Notes: generated by a model not told the origin, from the sequence alone. Shown: positions 1 to 10,983, numbered from the stretch's first letter. The stretch: 64,000 bases of DNA from Saccharomycopsis fibuligera x Saccharomycopsis cf. fibuligera (GCA_001936135.1 CP012817.1:620001-684000), one strand, 5' to 3'. Numbers and translations are program-made.

Positions 1-105
1 TAGGACAAAGCAAAAAAAGACAGCCCAGGGAAAGACGTAAGAATATCTTTCACCCTAGCAACAGCCCCTCTATCTTTAATACAGGGGAAATCACAAAAAA
101 GGAAG

Positions 106-178
106 TGCCCTCACTCAGATTCGAACTGAGGATCGCTACATTACTAGTGTAGCGCCTTACCAACTTGGCCATAAGGGC
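106..178 (-). tRNA. tRNA-Thr (anticodon AGT)
   Basis: A 73-nt cloverleaf reads on the minus strand. The acceptor stem is GCCCTTA paired with TGAGGGC plus discriminator A. The anticodon stem CTACA/TGTAG encloses loop CTAGTAA, giving anticodon AGT, and the T-loop is TTCGAAT. The sequence is identical to the two copies at 10911-10983 and 12174-12246. A T-run that can end Pol III transcription lies just downstream (plus-strand A-run near 95-102). A solo LTR begins 12 bp upstream of the mature 5' end. Confidence 0.97.
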
Positions 179-190
179 AACTGATGTCAG

Positions 191-515
191 TGTTACAAAT
201 CAGTTCAGGATAACTTTTGATAAAGTTAACTCTTAGACTGGTAGTTCTTGGCTACAGTTAGACCCTGGCACCAGGTGACGCCTGGTTACAAACCTCCTAA
301 CAATAACTATATGAGAAGCTAGGTTCGCCATTATAACTATTATGTATTCTATATAGAATAACAGCAAGCGAAGTTATCTTCCTTTCATTACAATATATTT
401 ATCTTCTTTATTTTATCTAGAGCATTACCTCTCTTCCTAGTCGATCCTAGAAACAACTATGAATCCAGAAACCTTTTCACGTCTTAATTCAGACCCTACG
501 ACCCCATCTCTTACA
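191..515 (+). mobile_element. solo LTR, tRNA-targeted family, copy 1 (Ty3-like by position)
   Basis: This is a 325-bp element that starts TGTTACAA and ends CTTACA. Perfect 5-bp target duplications GTCAG flank it at 186-190 and 516-520. It matches the LTR at 13893-14217 over its full length with about ten differences, and the reverse-strand copy at 53367-53690 less closely. No internal coding region is attached, so it is a solo LTR left by recombination, and the clean duplication suggests a fairly recent origin. Placement next to the tRNA-Thr start is what Ty3/Gypsy elements do; the family name is inferred from position only. Confidence 0.88.
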
Positions 516-520
516 GTCAG

Positions 521-1665
521 GGGTAAAGTCGTACACGTCTTTACACATCTGGTCACATAAGGAGGAATATTTCACGCGCAGTCATGTGATTAAACTGCCT
601 CCCAATAACATCAACTTTTGACTTTTGCGGAGACATTGGCTCAGAGGAAACACATGAACTTATGGTCTAGAAAACCTGCGATGGTCTCTGGCAGGAAAAG
701 AATAATATATATCGCGCAGTGATAATGCTCCCTTGGAGTATCGGTCTCAAAAATGGGCCAATCACGAAAATTCGCGGATACTGCAGCGTGACAAACAACC
801 GCTTCGTGTCTACATTGCCCGCCCGCGACACGGCTGAGTACCTGGCAAGGTACTGGTGAAGAATTAGCAGACGTTTCAACCGATGTTTAGTGCAATGGCA
901 CATCAACGATTGAAACACCAATGCCAGCATGAAAACGCAGGTCTTCTTCCATACCTTCAGCTTATGGTTGAGCAGTTACTTTAGACCGCTGCGTAGCTTT
1001 CCATGGTCTCAATGCGGACGCAGCTGAGATCTCAGCTCTGTTACCCGACCATGGATTCCGAATTGGGAAACTGGGAAGCGCGCTGCGTCGAAGAGTTGTC
1101 CCGGTTTATTGGGTAATTTATATCATTTCTGTTTTCCTATTGTGTGTTAATAGTGACGATCGCGGTAGCATTCTCCCGAAACAGAGGGGCGGTGCAGACG
1201 GGCGGCGCAGCGCAGAAGGATTAAAAAAGAAAAAATTGCCAAAGAAGCAAAAAACAACAACACAGGATTAGAGCGATTAATATCAGTGCTAAACAAAAAA
1301 TACTGCCAAACCACCATCAGTATCCCTACAGCTCCACCGCCATCAGCTATCAGAAACCCGTCACCCTCATAGCTGTCGCACTCGTTTCTGGCTATCCTTT
1401 GCTGAACCGCTGGGTCTCAAACATCTAAACAAAATACAACATCCCAAACCTGCCTGTCTTTTCACCTCACCACACTTTCCCTTTTTTACCCACTACAGCG
1501 TTTGTTTCATCCACTGGAAACCCCATAGAGTATCCAAATATCCACATTTTTCAGCGGCCAAAACCACCAAGGCAAAACACCTGTCTACGCTTCGCCATCC
1601 CACCTCCCAGCTAACCCCATCTTCTGTCTATCTTTCAACTACAAACGTAAGACGAGCTTCTCCTA
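521..1665. other. intergenic region upstream of RAX1
   Basis: I see no convincing gene in these 1.1 kb. A patch at about 950-1210 is more GC-rich than its surroundings. It contains a perfect 16-bp palindrome, AGCTGAGATCTCAGCT (1022-1037), and a Reb1-like TTACCCG site. The last 250 bp before the RAX1 ATG are C/A-rich, like a yeast leader. Confidence 0.6.
1041..1047 (+). promoter_or_regulatory. possible Reb1 site (TTACCCG)
   Basis: The heptamer TTACCCG is the core recognised by the yeast general regulatory factor Reb1. It lies 620 bp before the RAX1 start and 4 bp from a 16-bp palindrome. The match is short and could be chance. Confidence 0.3.
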
Positions 1666-3216
1666 ATGACCACCCCGATAGCTAGCGATTCCAAAAATGA
1701 GATCGTGGTGCCTAATGTCGGCGGTACCGATATCAGAGAAACAAATAATTTGAAAATGAACCAGAATCTCAATTACGCCACTGACAACCCTATACATGCC
1801 ACCCTTACTGGGTCTTCTCTCAACGAATCCTACTATTCCAGCGAAAGGCTCAATCGTTTACCAACCTTGTTTGAAGTGTTGAACAAGAAAACTGAGTCTC
1901 CAGTCGATTTATGGTCTTTTTACGTGTTTATGAGGGACGAACAGCATGCTGTCGACTACTTGGATTTCTGGATCGACGTCGTCAGCCATTTGGCCTTGTG
2001 TAAGCAATACGTTAAAGGTTTGAGAGAAAGCGTCATGATTACGGACAAAGAAAAAAAGTTGGAGAAACTGTCTGGCAGTGACCAACAATACGATTCCAAA
2101 AACTTGAGCGGCGTTGAGCCACGCTCTAAAAATTTTGAGTCATACGTATCTGACGGCACCAGATTACCAAAAACCAATTCTATATCCTCTTCTGTACTAC
2201 TAGAAGCATTAATCAATGAAGGGGTGTTGGATGAGCATAACTCTAAAAGACTCTCATCATTTCTTAGGGGCGAAGAACCAATTAATGATCAAAGGTTCAG
2301 CGAATTGTTGGACAAATTACAAAAATCTGACGTAGATGCTAGCACATCTGGTGATAATACCCCTGGTCCAAACCATTTGTCAGGTGTTAGCGCTGGCAAC
2401 ACCACTTCCCAACAAACAGATCATCCTTTAAAGCAAGTTTACCCAGAATTGCAAAAAATATATAATCGTTATTCGCAATCCACTGCTTCCAATAAAAACT
2501 CAATGGTGCAATACCCATCTTTCAGCAATGCTCCACCATTACCTGATGATGTCAAAATCTCACCAGAAGATGTTGAAAAATTTGTTAATGAAGACTCTAC
2601 TGCTAACTCAAAAGTTAAAAGAGAAGATTTGAGATCTTCCTCAAGAAGAATTTTGGTGACTTACTTCATTGACAATTCCGAAAAGAAATTACAATTGCCA
2701 GAAAAAATTATTAGACAAATTAGACACGCTATTGAAGTTCAAGGAAGAGATGATCCTGAAGTGTTTGACGAAGCAAGAGATTATGTTTTCCAAGCAATGG
2801 AACGTGAAGCATTCCCAAATTTTTTAAAGAGCGCTGCTTTAAATAATATTACCAACAAGTCATTCAACATTAGACTTATTGCTGGATTTTTCTTTTATTT
2901 TGTCGCTTTTTGGGTTGGCTATACTTTAATTTTCCTTGGCTACAGCCCTAAACATGATAGAGCCACGGTCACTGTGCCTTTCTTTTTAGGAACTTATTGC
3001 TTAATTACCGCATTATTCAAGTTGGATCCAATATTATGCTTGGCCGGATATGCTGAATCCAATGCATCCACAAACAAGTACCATTTTATCAAACTCAAGG
3101 AGCCTTACGTTAAAAGGTTATTATTGCAAAGAAGTATTTGGGTGCTAATTGTCATTTGTGTTATAAGTGCTGCTCTTTCTTGTCTTTTCGCTCTAGTACC
3201 TGGTCATAGATTATGA
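1666..3216 (+). CDS. RAX1: Rax1-like bud-site selection protein with RGS domain
   Basis: This 516-residue protein matches the plan of yeast Rax1. That family acts with Rax2 at the cell pole to mark sites for bipolar budding. After a polar N-terminus, residues about 60-120 carry the RGS-like start (LPTLFEVL..., then FYVFMRDEQHAVDYLDFWIDV), which is typical of Rax1. The RGS homology resumes near 330-400 after a Ser/Asn-rich insert (150-290) that makes the protein longer than the roughly 435-residue S. cerevisiae form. Three hydrophobic segments at about 402-425, 437-460 and 490-513 anchor the C-terminus. The ATG at 1666 is the first in frame. The family assignment rests on recognised sequence pattern and topology, so I am fairly sure of it. 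No intron is needed. Confidence 0.85.
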   Translation: MTTPIASDSKNEIVVPNVGGTDIRETNNLKMNQNLNYATDNPIHATLTGSSLNESYYSSERLNRLPTLFEVLNKKTESPVDLWSFYVFMRDEQHAVDYLDFWIDVVSHLALCKQYVKGLRESVMITDKEKKLEKLSGSDQQYDSKNLSGVEPRSKNFESYVSDGTRLPKTNSISSSVLLEALINEGVLDEHNSKRLSSFLRGEEPINDQRFSELLDKLQKSDVDASTSGDNTPGPNHLSGVSAGNTTSQQTDHPLKQVYPELQKIYNRYSQSTASNKNSMVQYPSFSNAPPLPDDVKISPEDVEKFVNEDSTANSKVKREDLRSSSRRILVTYFIDNSEKKLQLPEKIIRQIRHAIEVQGRDDPEVFDEARDYVFQAMEREAFPNFLKSAALNNITNKSFNIRLIAGFFFYFVAFWVGYTLIFLGYSPKHDRATVTVPFFLGTYCLITALFKLDPILCLAGYAESNASTNKYHFIKLKEPYVKRLLLQRSIWVLIVICVISAALSCLFALVPGHRL

Positions 3217-4038
3217 GTTTTTTTCACTCGCAAAGATCCAGAGGTTCTTACCTTCCTCCCTTTGTTTGTTGCTATTTTATTTTCAATCTCAACTACATTG
3301 TGCTACCTTATTACTTGAACCCAGAAATAGTTTTCACCTCATCAACTATCACTATCATCGCCTTAAAAAGAAACAAACATTGTGGCCTTCATAATTATTC
3401 TGAAAAGAGCGCTTTTTTGCCCTTTGACTTTTTTTCATTTGCTAGGTTGCTTCACTCACTACAGTTTTCAATTTCTAACGTTTTAGATTTTTAAATTTAT
3501 ACTATTTCTTTTCTTTTTCTTTCTGTTTGTGATTATTTTCTTCTTCGTCAACGCCTGTCGATACTTTCGTGGACTAATTTCTTCAAGCCTTCTACACCTT
3601 CTATCGTCTATTTTATATCTTTATATTGCTTGTTTTTTTTCTCAGTCATTGTTATTGTTTATGTTTTTGTTAGACTGTCTTTTTCTCTTGTTTAATTGCT
3701 ATTTACTTCTTGGTCTCCTTTTTTTTCGTCTGTTTCCCTGTTATTTTTGTCTTTTTGTCTGTTTGACTTGTTTCATTTTCGCTTCTAACCCCTTTTTAGG
3801 CTTTTAGCGTTTGACTTCCAACCTTTAGATTTTGATGCTTTCTGCCGTCTATTGCTCTTGTTACCTACTGTTGTCTTGTTTTTTTTTGTGTGTGTGTTCA
3901 TATCGATTGATAGCACAAACTAAAAGCAAAGAATCACAGCCATAATTATTGGTACCTTTATTTAATTATAATAGTTTATTTAATTTTAGTTATAAAAGTA
4001 GTATTTTTTGGTTGTAATGAAAGTAACAGTAATGATCA
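3217..4038. other. T-rich 3' flank of RAX1
   Basis: This is a strongly T-rich stretch after the RAX1 stop. Hydrophobic open frames here are products of T-richness (Phe/Leu runs) and show no protein-like composition. It probably holds the RAX1 terminator and the facing 3' end of the small minus-strand gene at 4039. Confidence 0.6.
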
Positions 4039-4290
4039 TTATGGCAAAGCCGAGGTTTTGCTCTGCGGCTCAATTAGGTATTTGACCCATTTGGTACTTT
4101 TCCGTTCCCACAAATAATTGCGGTCTGTTTCTTCCTGCTGTTTATGAAGACCATATTTAACGTTCCTGGCATATAGACAACAAGCGTAGCTATTAATACC
4201 GCGCTCTTGCGCTGCGATTGTAAATTTTCTCATCTTTGAAAATTCGAAAGTTTTGGCAAAATATACATAAGCATAGGTACAGGGCTGCAT
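4039..4290 (-). CDS. small unknown protein, 83 aa
   Basis: An ATG-started 83-residue frame whose composition looks coding: Tyr-, Cys- and Lys-containing, with motifs FSKMRKFTIAAQERG and YACCLYARN and a charged C-terminus. I do not recognise the family. It has no membrane segment or signal peptide. It lies 204 bp downstream of RTC5 on the same strand. The start is preceded by a pyrimidine-rich stretch ending in CAG, so it could instead be a last exon, but no good branch site was found. It could be spurious. Confidence 0.35.
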   Translation of the reverse strand: MQPCTYAYVYFAKTFEFSKMRKFTIAAQERGINSYACCLYARNVKYGLHKQQEETDRNYLWERKSTKWVKYLIEPQSKTSALP

Positions 4291-4494
4291 AAAGGGAAAA
4301 AAAATACATTAATTATCAAGTATTTAATATTTTAAACTACAGCACCGATAAGAAAAAACAACAACCAAGATAATAGTAATATTAGAACAAGCAAAAACGA
4401 AACGATAATACATAGAACAGCACAAATACACAGTATAGAATTGCTCATTATCAGCACATTCCAAAATAATAAATTTGCCATAAATTTGCCTACA

Positions 4495-7109
4495 TTATAT
4501 TGACCCTCCACTAGCATTATTCTGTCCCACTAAACCAGCCATCTCCAAAAATGCCCTTTCTTCTCCAAGACTCTTCAAATTAACTCTGTTTCTTTTTTCT
4601 GCTTCTTTTTCTTCCCACTGCCAATGAGCAATTTGCTGCTGGAATACTTCATCACTTCCGATACCCCAAACTTCTATTTCATTAATCAAGAACTTCTCAT
4701 CATAAACTGATAATGCTTCGATTTCTGTTGCTTCATTACTACCACTATCATCCCTGTGATTAACTTGAAACACAGTTCCTGCTTCGAAAACAGCGCCAAC
4801 TCCAGTATGTCTAAACACGGCAAATTCCAAGTTTGCATCAATTGTCAACGACACATTTCCTGGTTGATATTTTAGCAAAGAATTGTTTTTAATTACTGGC
4901 TGCAAGCTTCCAAACCCAATACCTCCACCTTCTGTATTAAAATATGCGTAATTAGTGTTTATGGAACCTGTTGTTCCTGATATGGATGTTCTGTTAGTAA
5001 TTGCGGTGCTGGCAAACGGTCTCTTGGCTTTGAATAAGTTTTGCTTCGATGAAAGCTGAAAAATCATGGTTTTCCCATCTCCGAAATAATGCTTATTGGT
5101 TTTACGCCATGGTTGGTTAATGTAAACTCCATAGACCACTGTTTCTCCAAGAAATTTTTCTGTCTGCAGCTTCTTCGATGGACTAGTTACTGAGTTTGAT
5201 GGCTCTGGGTTCAGCCTGTGTGTAAGCATTGGCGATGCAGCCGATCTGTGGATTAAATTTGGGTAACGTTGATTGAACTTCATAAACTTACTATTTTTCT
5301 TTACGCCGTAAGTCAGTGGATCTAAAACTTTTTTTCCTGAGATTAGTAGCAAAGATGGTGCATTCCAATTAAAAACTCGATGCTCAAAAGACTTTAGCGA
5401 AAACCCATTTTTGGAACCAATAAATAAGTTACGGCAGTTGTTTGGGTTGAAGGTACATAATGGTGTAATATTGATGTTCTCTTGTGCAAATTTTTTTGAC
5501 GTTTCTGACCTCTCTTGAGCAATAGTGATGGCTGCATTATTCTTAGTAGGCTCTGAGTCACTTAATGATAAAAACGTTGATAATTGAGACATGTTTGGAA
5601 GCGTCATTAGTTTAGTTTTCAAAAACGCATTCTCTGACGTTCCCTGCAGCTCAGCAACGCCCTTGCTTCGCAAACGTTGGAGCTTCCGATTGGGAATATA
5701 TGTGAAACTCAAAAACAAATTCTGCAAATTAAGAAGCACATACGGTGCGGTGTTGTTGAAAAAGTTGTTGAATTCATTAAATGCAAACACTTTGTCTTTA
5801 ATAAGTAACTGTTTCAGATCTGTTATTTGATAATTTACAGATTTCACCAAAGTAAACGCATTCAATTTAAACACGTTGTACTTTTCCTTCAAGTTATTCA
5901 ATAAATTGCGCTCAATTCTATAGTTTATCTCACTAAATTGGCCTGATACTTCGTCGCTAACTTCTCGCACTTTATCCTCCATTTGTTTTAAGCTTTTGGT
6001 GCAGTCTCTAGATAAAAGACTCGGCAAGTATAGTGCCTCCGCTACTGATCCCTGCACCACAAGTAACAATGTCAAAAAATTGAGCAAATAAGTACACGGA
6101 ACATAATAGTCATTGACATCTTCCAAGAAATTGAAGCTTGTTATTAATGGCAATCGAGACCATACTAACTTGGCCTCATATATTGGATACTTTAGCACAG
6201 CTTCACCGGTTTTCTCATTATATTCTGAAATAGGTTGGCCGAAAGAGTCATGCTGCTTTGCTTCAAATGCTTTGGCTTTTTTCTCAAGAATTTCAGTGCT
6301 TGAATCAATGTCTGACATTTGTGTGTTTTTAGTAAGATAGCATGCGGAGATGCCATCGTGAATTCCGACAGACGCTAAAGTAACAAAAATGAGTTTGATA
6401 AAATCATAATCTCTGCCAAGAACTTTTTCCCTTTTTTTTGTAACTAAAACCAATATTTTGATTACTTCGCCGAATTCAAAATAGTCAAAATTTATAGGTT
6501 TTTTAACTCGAGTTGCAGTATCATTATTATCATTGACAGTTGGCTTTCGGTCCGAGCTTATAAAAGGAAATTTAGCAAGCTGTTTTAAAAATCTGTAAAA
6601 TATGCTGTAAATAACATGATCTTTGGGGATTTTTAGAAGAGCGTTTCTGTAAGGATTGAAAGTTAGTAAGAATAAAAGTATTTCAAAAGAAATTCATTGT
6701 TTTCTTCACATTCGGTACGCAAAAAGCATACTTACAGTTTATCAATGTGGATCAAACTTTTGGTAAGTTTATCAAATGGTAGCCTACTTAGTTGTTCCTT
6801 ATTGGTACCTTTGTCTAAATCCTCCTCAATCGAGTACCTTGAGTTTTGCTTGTCCATGATAGTGCTATCTATCAAGTTTTCTCTCAAGCAGTACAATTCA
6901 TAAGTATCAAATTGCTTCAAACAAGTCTTTATAAATAACTTATCAATTGTTGATATTGGTAAATGACTTACGGGATGCCTCTCATTAGCGCCCCAATGCA
7001 GTTTCAGTTTATGGAAAGGTTCACCGTTATCACCATCACCAGTATTAGAGCTTTGACTCGGATTCGTTGCCGAATGTTGATTCACAGAGTTACTAATTGC
7101 TTGACCCAT
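4495..7109 (-). CDS. RTC5: Rtc5-like TLDc-domain protein, two exons
   Basis: Orthologue of yeast Rtc5, a TLDc protein known to act on the vacuolar V-ATPase. Exon 1 is 7109-6736 and exon 2 is 6646-4495. The 89-nt intron has 5' GTAAGTATG at 6735, branch TACTAAC at 6668-6662 and 3' CCTTACAG ending at 6647. The join keeps frame and gives 841 residues, longer than the 567 of S. cerevisiae. The protein starts MGQAISNS, an N-myristoylation signal as in Rtc5. Exon 2 opens with a segment matching the Rtc5 N-terminal region (PKDHVIYSIFYRFLKQLAKFP). The TLDc part covers about residues 560-840, including GLGF/GGGIGFG-type glycine motifs, and ends SLGEERAFLEMAGLVGQ, nearly as in Rtc5. The start was chosen from MGQ rather than the ATG six codons upstream. 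Confidence 0.92.
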
Positions 7110-8691
7110 TGACACATATAGACACAACTCAGAAGGTTTTGGGAAATTGTGAACAAAAAGAACAAGTAGGTAGCTAGTGATCTAAATAATAATTAGCGCA
7201 TAGTAATTAATCAATGAAGCTGATATAGCATTGAATGTGATTGACTTGACGCCACTTCTATTGTTTTGAGCGCTCAACAAGGGCATTTTATATTTTTTGT
7301 ATCTGTTTTCAAAAAACGATGAATCCTTGTTTTTGGTGTATGCGTTTTGTCGCACAATTAAACATCGGCGTGCTTACATTGATAAGGGAGTCGTAAATCC
7401 TCAACATCTACTACAACAGCGCAACATGAGGTTTGGCAACTGAGCAGCATTTATGTTTTCGTTCCTTTACGAAATAAATCAGAATACACGATTATGGCTA
7501 TTACTTTTGACTAAAGTCGCATATATATTACAAGTCTATCCCATTTTCTTAAGATAGACAAATCAGCCATCCAATTTAGTTTCCCTTTGGCTGCACAGTA
7601 ATTACTTCAGAAATAACTTACTACCAACTACATATTAAGCCCTTCTAAAACTACAACACAGTCCTCTGCTCTTGAGTCATTTGGGGTAACATACAGATAA
7701 TGAAAAATGTAGACTATATTTTCGGTATACCCGCTGAATGCCATCGCGTTTATCAAGCTTTTTTAGTTTTGTGGGGGGGGGGATAAGAGCAGAGTATGAT
7801 ATAGATTTACCACAATTGACCATATATTCTAATGAATTGTCTTACATTCCTCATATATTCCGCACCATCAGCAAGGTTGCTGACCAAAATATTTTGCTTC
7901 AAGATTTTCAGTATCAAGGATATAAATTGCCCATGTGGTCTCCCAATATTAACTGGGAGGCATTTATCATGTTCGAGCACTGGATTTTATGTAGTATTGA
8001 ACAGCTTCCATAGTTTGTCATTGTGTTGATACCATCTTTTCATGTGCTTCGAAGAATTTAGAATGCAAACGTTTTTTTCCGAAACAGGCAAGGTGTAATA
8101 AAACGAATGTTTCGAATGTAATCTTACAACTATCTTACAGAACCTTCCTTGCTACAGTTATAATAAAGTGCACAGCATTATTGTCAAGTTTAGTTTTAAC
8201 TGCTTAAGATAGTTATCTTACTTTAGATATCTGGATGATACTATCTTTATCAACTTTTGCTTGTGAGCAGTTGCGTTAGCATTAAATTTCCCGAGCATCA
8301 GTAAAGCTGTGGAAGCCAACCATTAGTTCGCTATTTGGAAAGACATAGAGTCAGCGATAGCCGGACTCTTAAAACGGACAAAACGTTTTACGTTATAAGT
8401 ATTGCGCTAAATATGTCTTTGCTGGTTTATGCATCTAATCGCAGCATCCGGCTCAAAAATAAGTGACGAATGCATATGTTTGCATACACTAACTATTACG
8501 GAAAAACCACTCAAACTACACCTCATCGCCTACTATATAAAAACCATAGCACGTCGCCGAGGACAGCTTAAGGTTATATGGGAATAGAACAGAAAGGAAA
8601 GCAGTTTGTCTTTTCTCTCACTTCATATACTTACCATCACGCTCAAAACCCAACTCGCTAGCAATATATCCCATAATAGAAGTTTAAATTG
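7110..8691. other. intergenic region between RTC5 and the first AIM6-like gene
   Basis: A 1.6-kb divergent promoter region with no supported gene. A run of ten G (7773-7782) is unusual in such AT-rich DNA. A 91-codon frame over it (7738-8013) has no recognisable features. A TATA element lies close to the AIM6-like start. Confidence 0.55.
8534..8541 (+). promoter_or_regulatory. TATA box before the first AIM6-like gene
   Basis: TATATAAA lies 151 bp upstream of the ATG at 8692, within the usual yeast TATA distance, and is followed by an A/C-rich leader. Confidence 0.5.
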
Positions 8692-10326
8692 ATGATTCAG
8701 GACATCCTCCCATCTACAATACACGACATTAAACAAACAGAATCCAAACCTTCGCAACCTGATGGATTTCGAGTCGCAGTCAACCGCAAGATATGGGCTA
8801 CGTTTGTACTGATATTTATAATAGTGACTTCTTTGCTTTTCTATGTATCAAACTTCTTTTTAGATCTTCACCATGAGCAGCAGCAATTGACAAATCTCGA
8901 TCTCTTGCTGTACTCAAAAACAAGATCGTGCACATTTTTAGAAAACGCAACATACAGCCCATTTTTTGCATATGACTTATTCAACTCACTACTATGTTTT
9001 GACAAAAATTCCAAAGAAGACTATTTTTCTCTTTCCTCAAAAGAATACCTTCAAAAATACTATTTGGGTATCCGTTACAACCCTGCAAATGAGCCATTTC
9101 TCAAGTATATAAATGGGGGAGCTGGAAAATTCACCAATAAAAAGATCTACAATATTCACTCGCATAATGATTATTGGAGACCCTATCCATTATTTGATGC
9201 CTTGGAAAGAAATTTTAAAAGCGTGGAAGCTGATGTCTGGTATCTTCCTTCACGACTGCTACAAGCCCAGTGTCTCGATAACCGCTTAGACTTTAATAAA
9301 AATATAAGTGACACAACACCAATAGAAATACCACCAAATTTTAAGCAAGCAGATCTTTATGTGGGGCACCTGAGACATCTTTTATCAAAGTATAGGACTA
9401 TCAATAGTCTTTATATTAACTTTTTGAAAGAGCTTTTGGACAACGTAAATACTAATTCACGGTCATATAATGAAACACGAGGTGTTTTCTACAACTTCCC
9501 TGAAGAATCACTTAACTTCATCATTGATATTAAAACCAAGGAATCTTACTTAGCATACAAATTACTTCTTCAAAAATTGAACCCTATTCAACAATATCTC
9601 AGTTATTATGATTTTGCTGAACAAAAGTTTGTTGAAAAGCAAGTGACAGTAATTTTATCAGGTGAAATTCCGTTGAAACAGATACTAGCCCAAGACGATG
9701 TGTATGCATCTTTGAATAGGGGAAAGAGATATGTTTTTGTTGACGTTGACATTATTGAAGAGGCAGAAAAACTTGATAAAACAGAAGACAGGGCTTTCAG
9801 AGAACAGCAGCTATCTCAAATAAGCGTGTTGGCTTCTACAAGCTATGATAAGCTCCTTCTTAAATCGAGAGCAAAAGGGTATGATGTTGATGCGATAAAT
9901 TATAATGGCACTGACTCTGATAAGCTCTACTCCGGTGGATTTTTGAGTAAAGGTCAACTCAAATATCTTAATCAGAGCTCTTCTGCTATCAAAAATATTA
10001 ATCTGCAAAAAGCAAAAATCAACACGATAGAAACTAGAATATGGGGTATTCCGGAATTTCATTACTCTTCAAGATTTTTACATGGCACAGCACCTGGAAG
10101 CTACGCATCAGTTTTTCAGAAAGTCTTTGTTTATTATAGGTACTTTGTGGAGAAGGCATTGTATGTAATTAGTGGTGGAGTCAGTACAGACAAAGAAGCC
10201 CAGAAAATAGATGCTAACATATGGAAGGACTTAGTCATTAATGGTGGTATAAGTATGATTAATATTGATGATTTAGATTTCGGAATGCGTGTTTATGATG
10301 AGATAATAGAAATTGCGAACCAATAA
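8692..10326 (+). CDS. Aim6-like PLC-like phosphodiesterase-fold membrane protein (paralogue 1)
   Basis: This 544-residue protein belongs to the Aim6 family, whose fold resembles PI-specific phospholipase C and glycerophosphodiesterases; its substrate is not known. A single N-terminal membrane segment spans about residues 35-56, so the C-terminal domain probably lies in the secretory lumen or outside the membrane. The active-site-like motif HSHNDYW starts at about residue 156 and is followed by SVEADVWYL (Glu179, Asp181), as in Aim6. Other shared blocks are LYVGHLRHL, LNFIIDIKTKES, RYVFVDVD, ETRIWGIPE and the C-terminal INIDDLDFGM. It is longer than the 390-residue S. cerevisiae Aim6. A second paralogue lies at 16298-18040. 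The start is the first ATG of the frame. Confidence 0.85.
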   Translation: MIQDILPSTIHDIKQTESKPSQPDGFRVAVNRKIWATFVLIFIIVTSLLFYVSNFFLDLHHEQQQLTNLDLLLYSKTRSCTFLENATYSPFFAYDLFNSLLCFDKNSKEDYFSLSSKEYLQKYYLGIRYNPANEPFLKYINGGAGKFTNKKIYNIHSHNDYWRPYPLFDALERNFKSVEADVWYLPSRLLQAQCLDNRLDFNKNISDTTPIEIPPNFKQADLYVGHLRHLLSKYRTINSLYINFLKELLDNVNTNSRSYNETRGVFYNFPEESLNFIIDIKTKESYLAYKLLLQKLNPIQQYLSYYDFAEQKFVEKQVTVILSGEIPLKQILAQDDVYASLNRGKRYVFVDVDIIEEAEKLDKTEDRAFREQQLSQISVLASTSYDKLLLKSRAKGYDVDAINYNGTDSDKLYSGGFLSKGQLKYLNQSSSAIKNINLQKAKINTIETRIWGIPEFHYSSRFLHGTAPGSYASVFQKVFVYYRYFVEKALYVISGGVSTDKEAQKIDANIWKDLVINGGISMINIDDLDFGMRVYDEIIEIANQ

Positions 10327-10910
10327 TTTAAAGCAATTTTTTTGGCTGACGTATTTAATATATTTTTCTTTCCTCTTTTACAATTGCATTTTCTGATCTT
10401 GTGTCTAACCTTTGACACACTTCAGCTAGTACGTTCTCTTAACAAGGTTTCTCAAATGCTATAAAAGTCTCATATCATCACTTTTGTTGTAGGCTTTTAG
10501 TATGATTCATATGATGTTGCTCGATGCCGGATGTTAACTACCATGCCAAGAGAAGCATGCAGCACCACTTTAATATCTCTGCTGCAGCGATCGAACAATA
10601 ATCTGAAACATGCATATGTCATCTTTATCAAGAAATAAACATAGAAACACACTTCATTCAAACTCTATTCAAATAATTTCCAGAATTATAAGGAAACTTT
10701 TTTAATTTCAGCATATTCTGAATCAGATATGAAATTTAATACTGGAATGTTTATATACAGTACACTATCATCTTTCTTGCCGACTTAAAAACAATGTTTG
10801 TGGCCACGCAGTTTTCACATTTTTCTATACACACTATATATCTTTTACATTAATGAATGTATGTGCTGTAGTTTTATCTGTGAAAATGAGACCTAAAAAC
10901 AAAAAAGAAA
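10327..10910. other. intergenic region, AIM6-like 3' flank to tRNA-Thr
   Basis: AT-rich DNA with no gene-like frame. The last 25 bp (10886-10910) are the Pol III trailer of the tRNA-Thr gene and recur inverted after the copy at 12174-12246. Confidence 0.55.
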
Positions 10911-10983
10911 TGCCCTCACTCAGATTCGAACTGAGGATCGCTACATTACTAGTGTAGCGCCTTACCAACTTGGCCATAAGGGC
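10911..10983 (-). tRNA. tRNA-Thr (anticodon AGT)
   Basis: A 73-nt gene identical to the copies at 106-178 and 12174-12246, with acceptor GCCCTTA/TGAGGGC, loop CTAGTAA and T-loop TTCGAAT. Its 3' trailer contains T-runs and is shared with the inverted copy 1.2 kb away. Confidence 0.97.

Noticed and set aside
3213-3807. Two hydrophobic open frames after RAX1
   Set aside because: They consist of Phe/Leu/Ser runs from T-rich DNA, do not resemble any family and overlap the RAX1 3' flank.
7738-8013. 91-codon frame spanning the G10 run
   Set aside because: It depends on the exact homopolymer length and has no recognised features.
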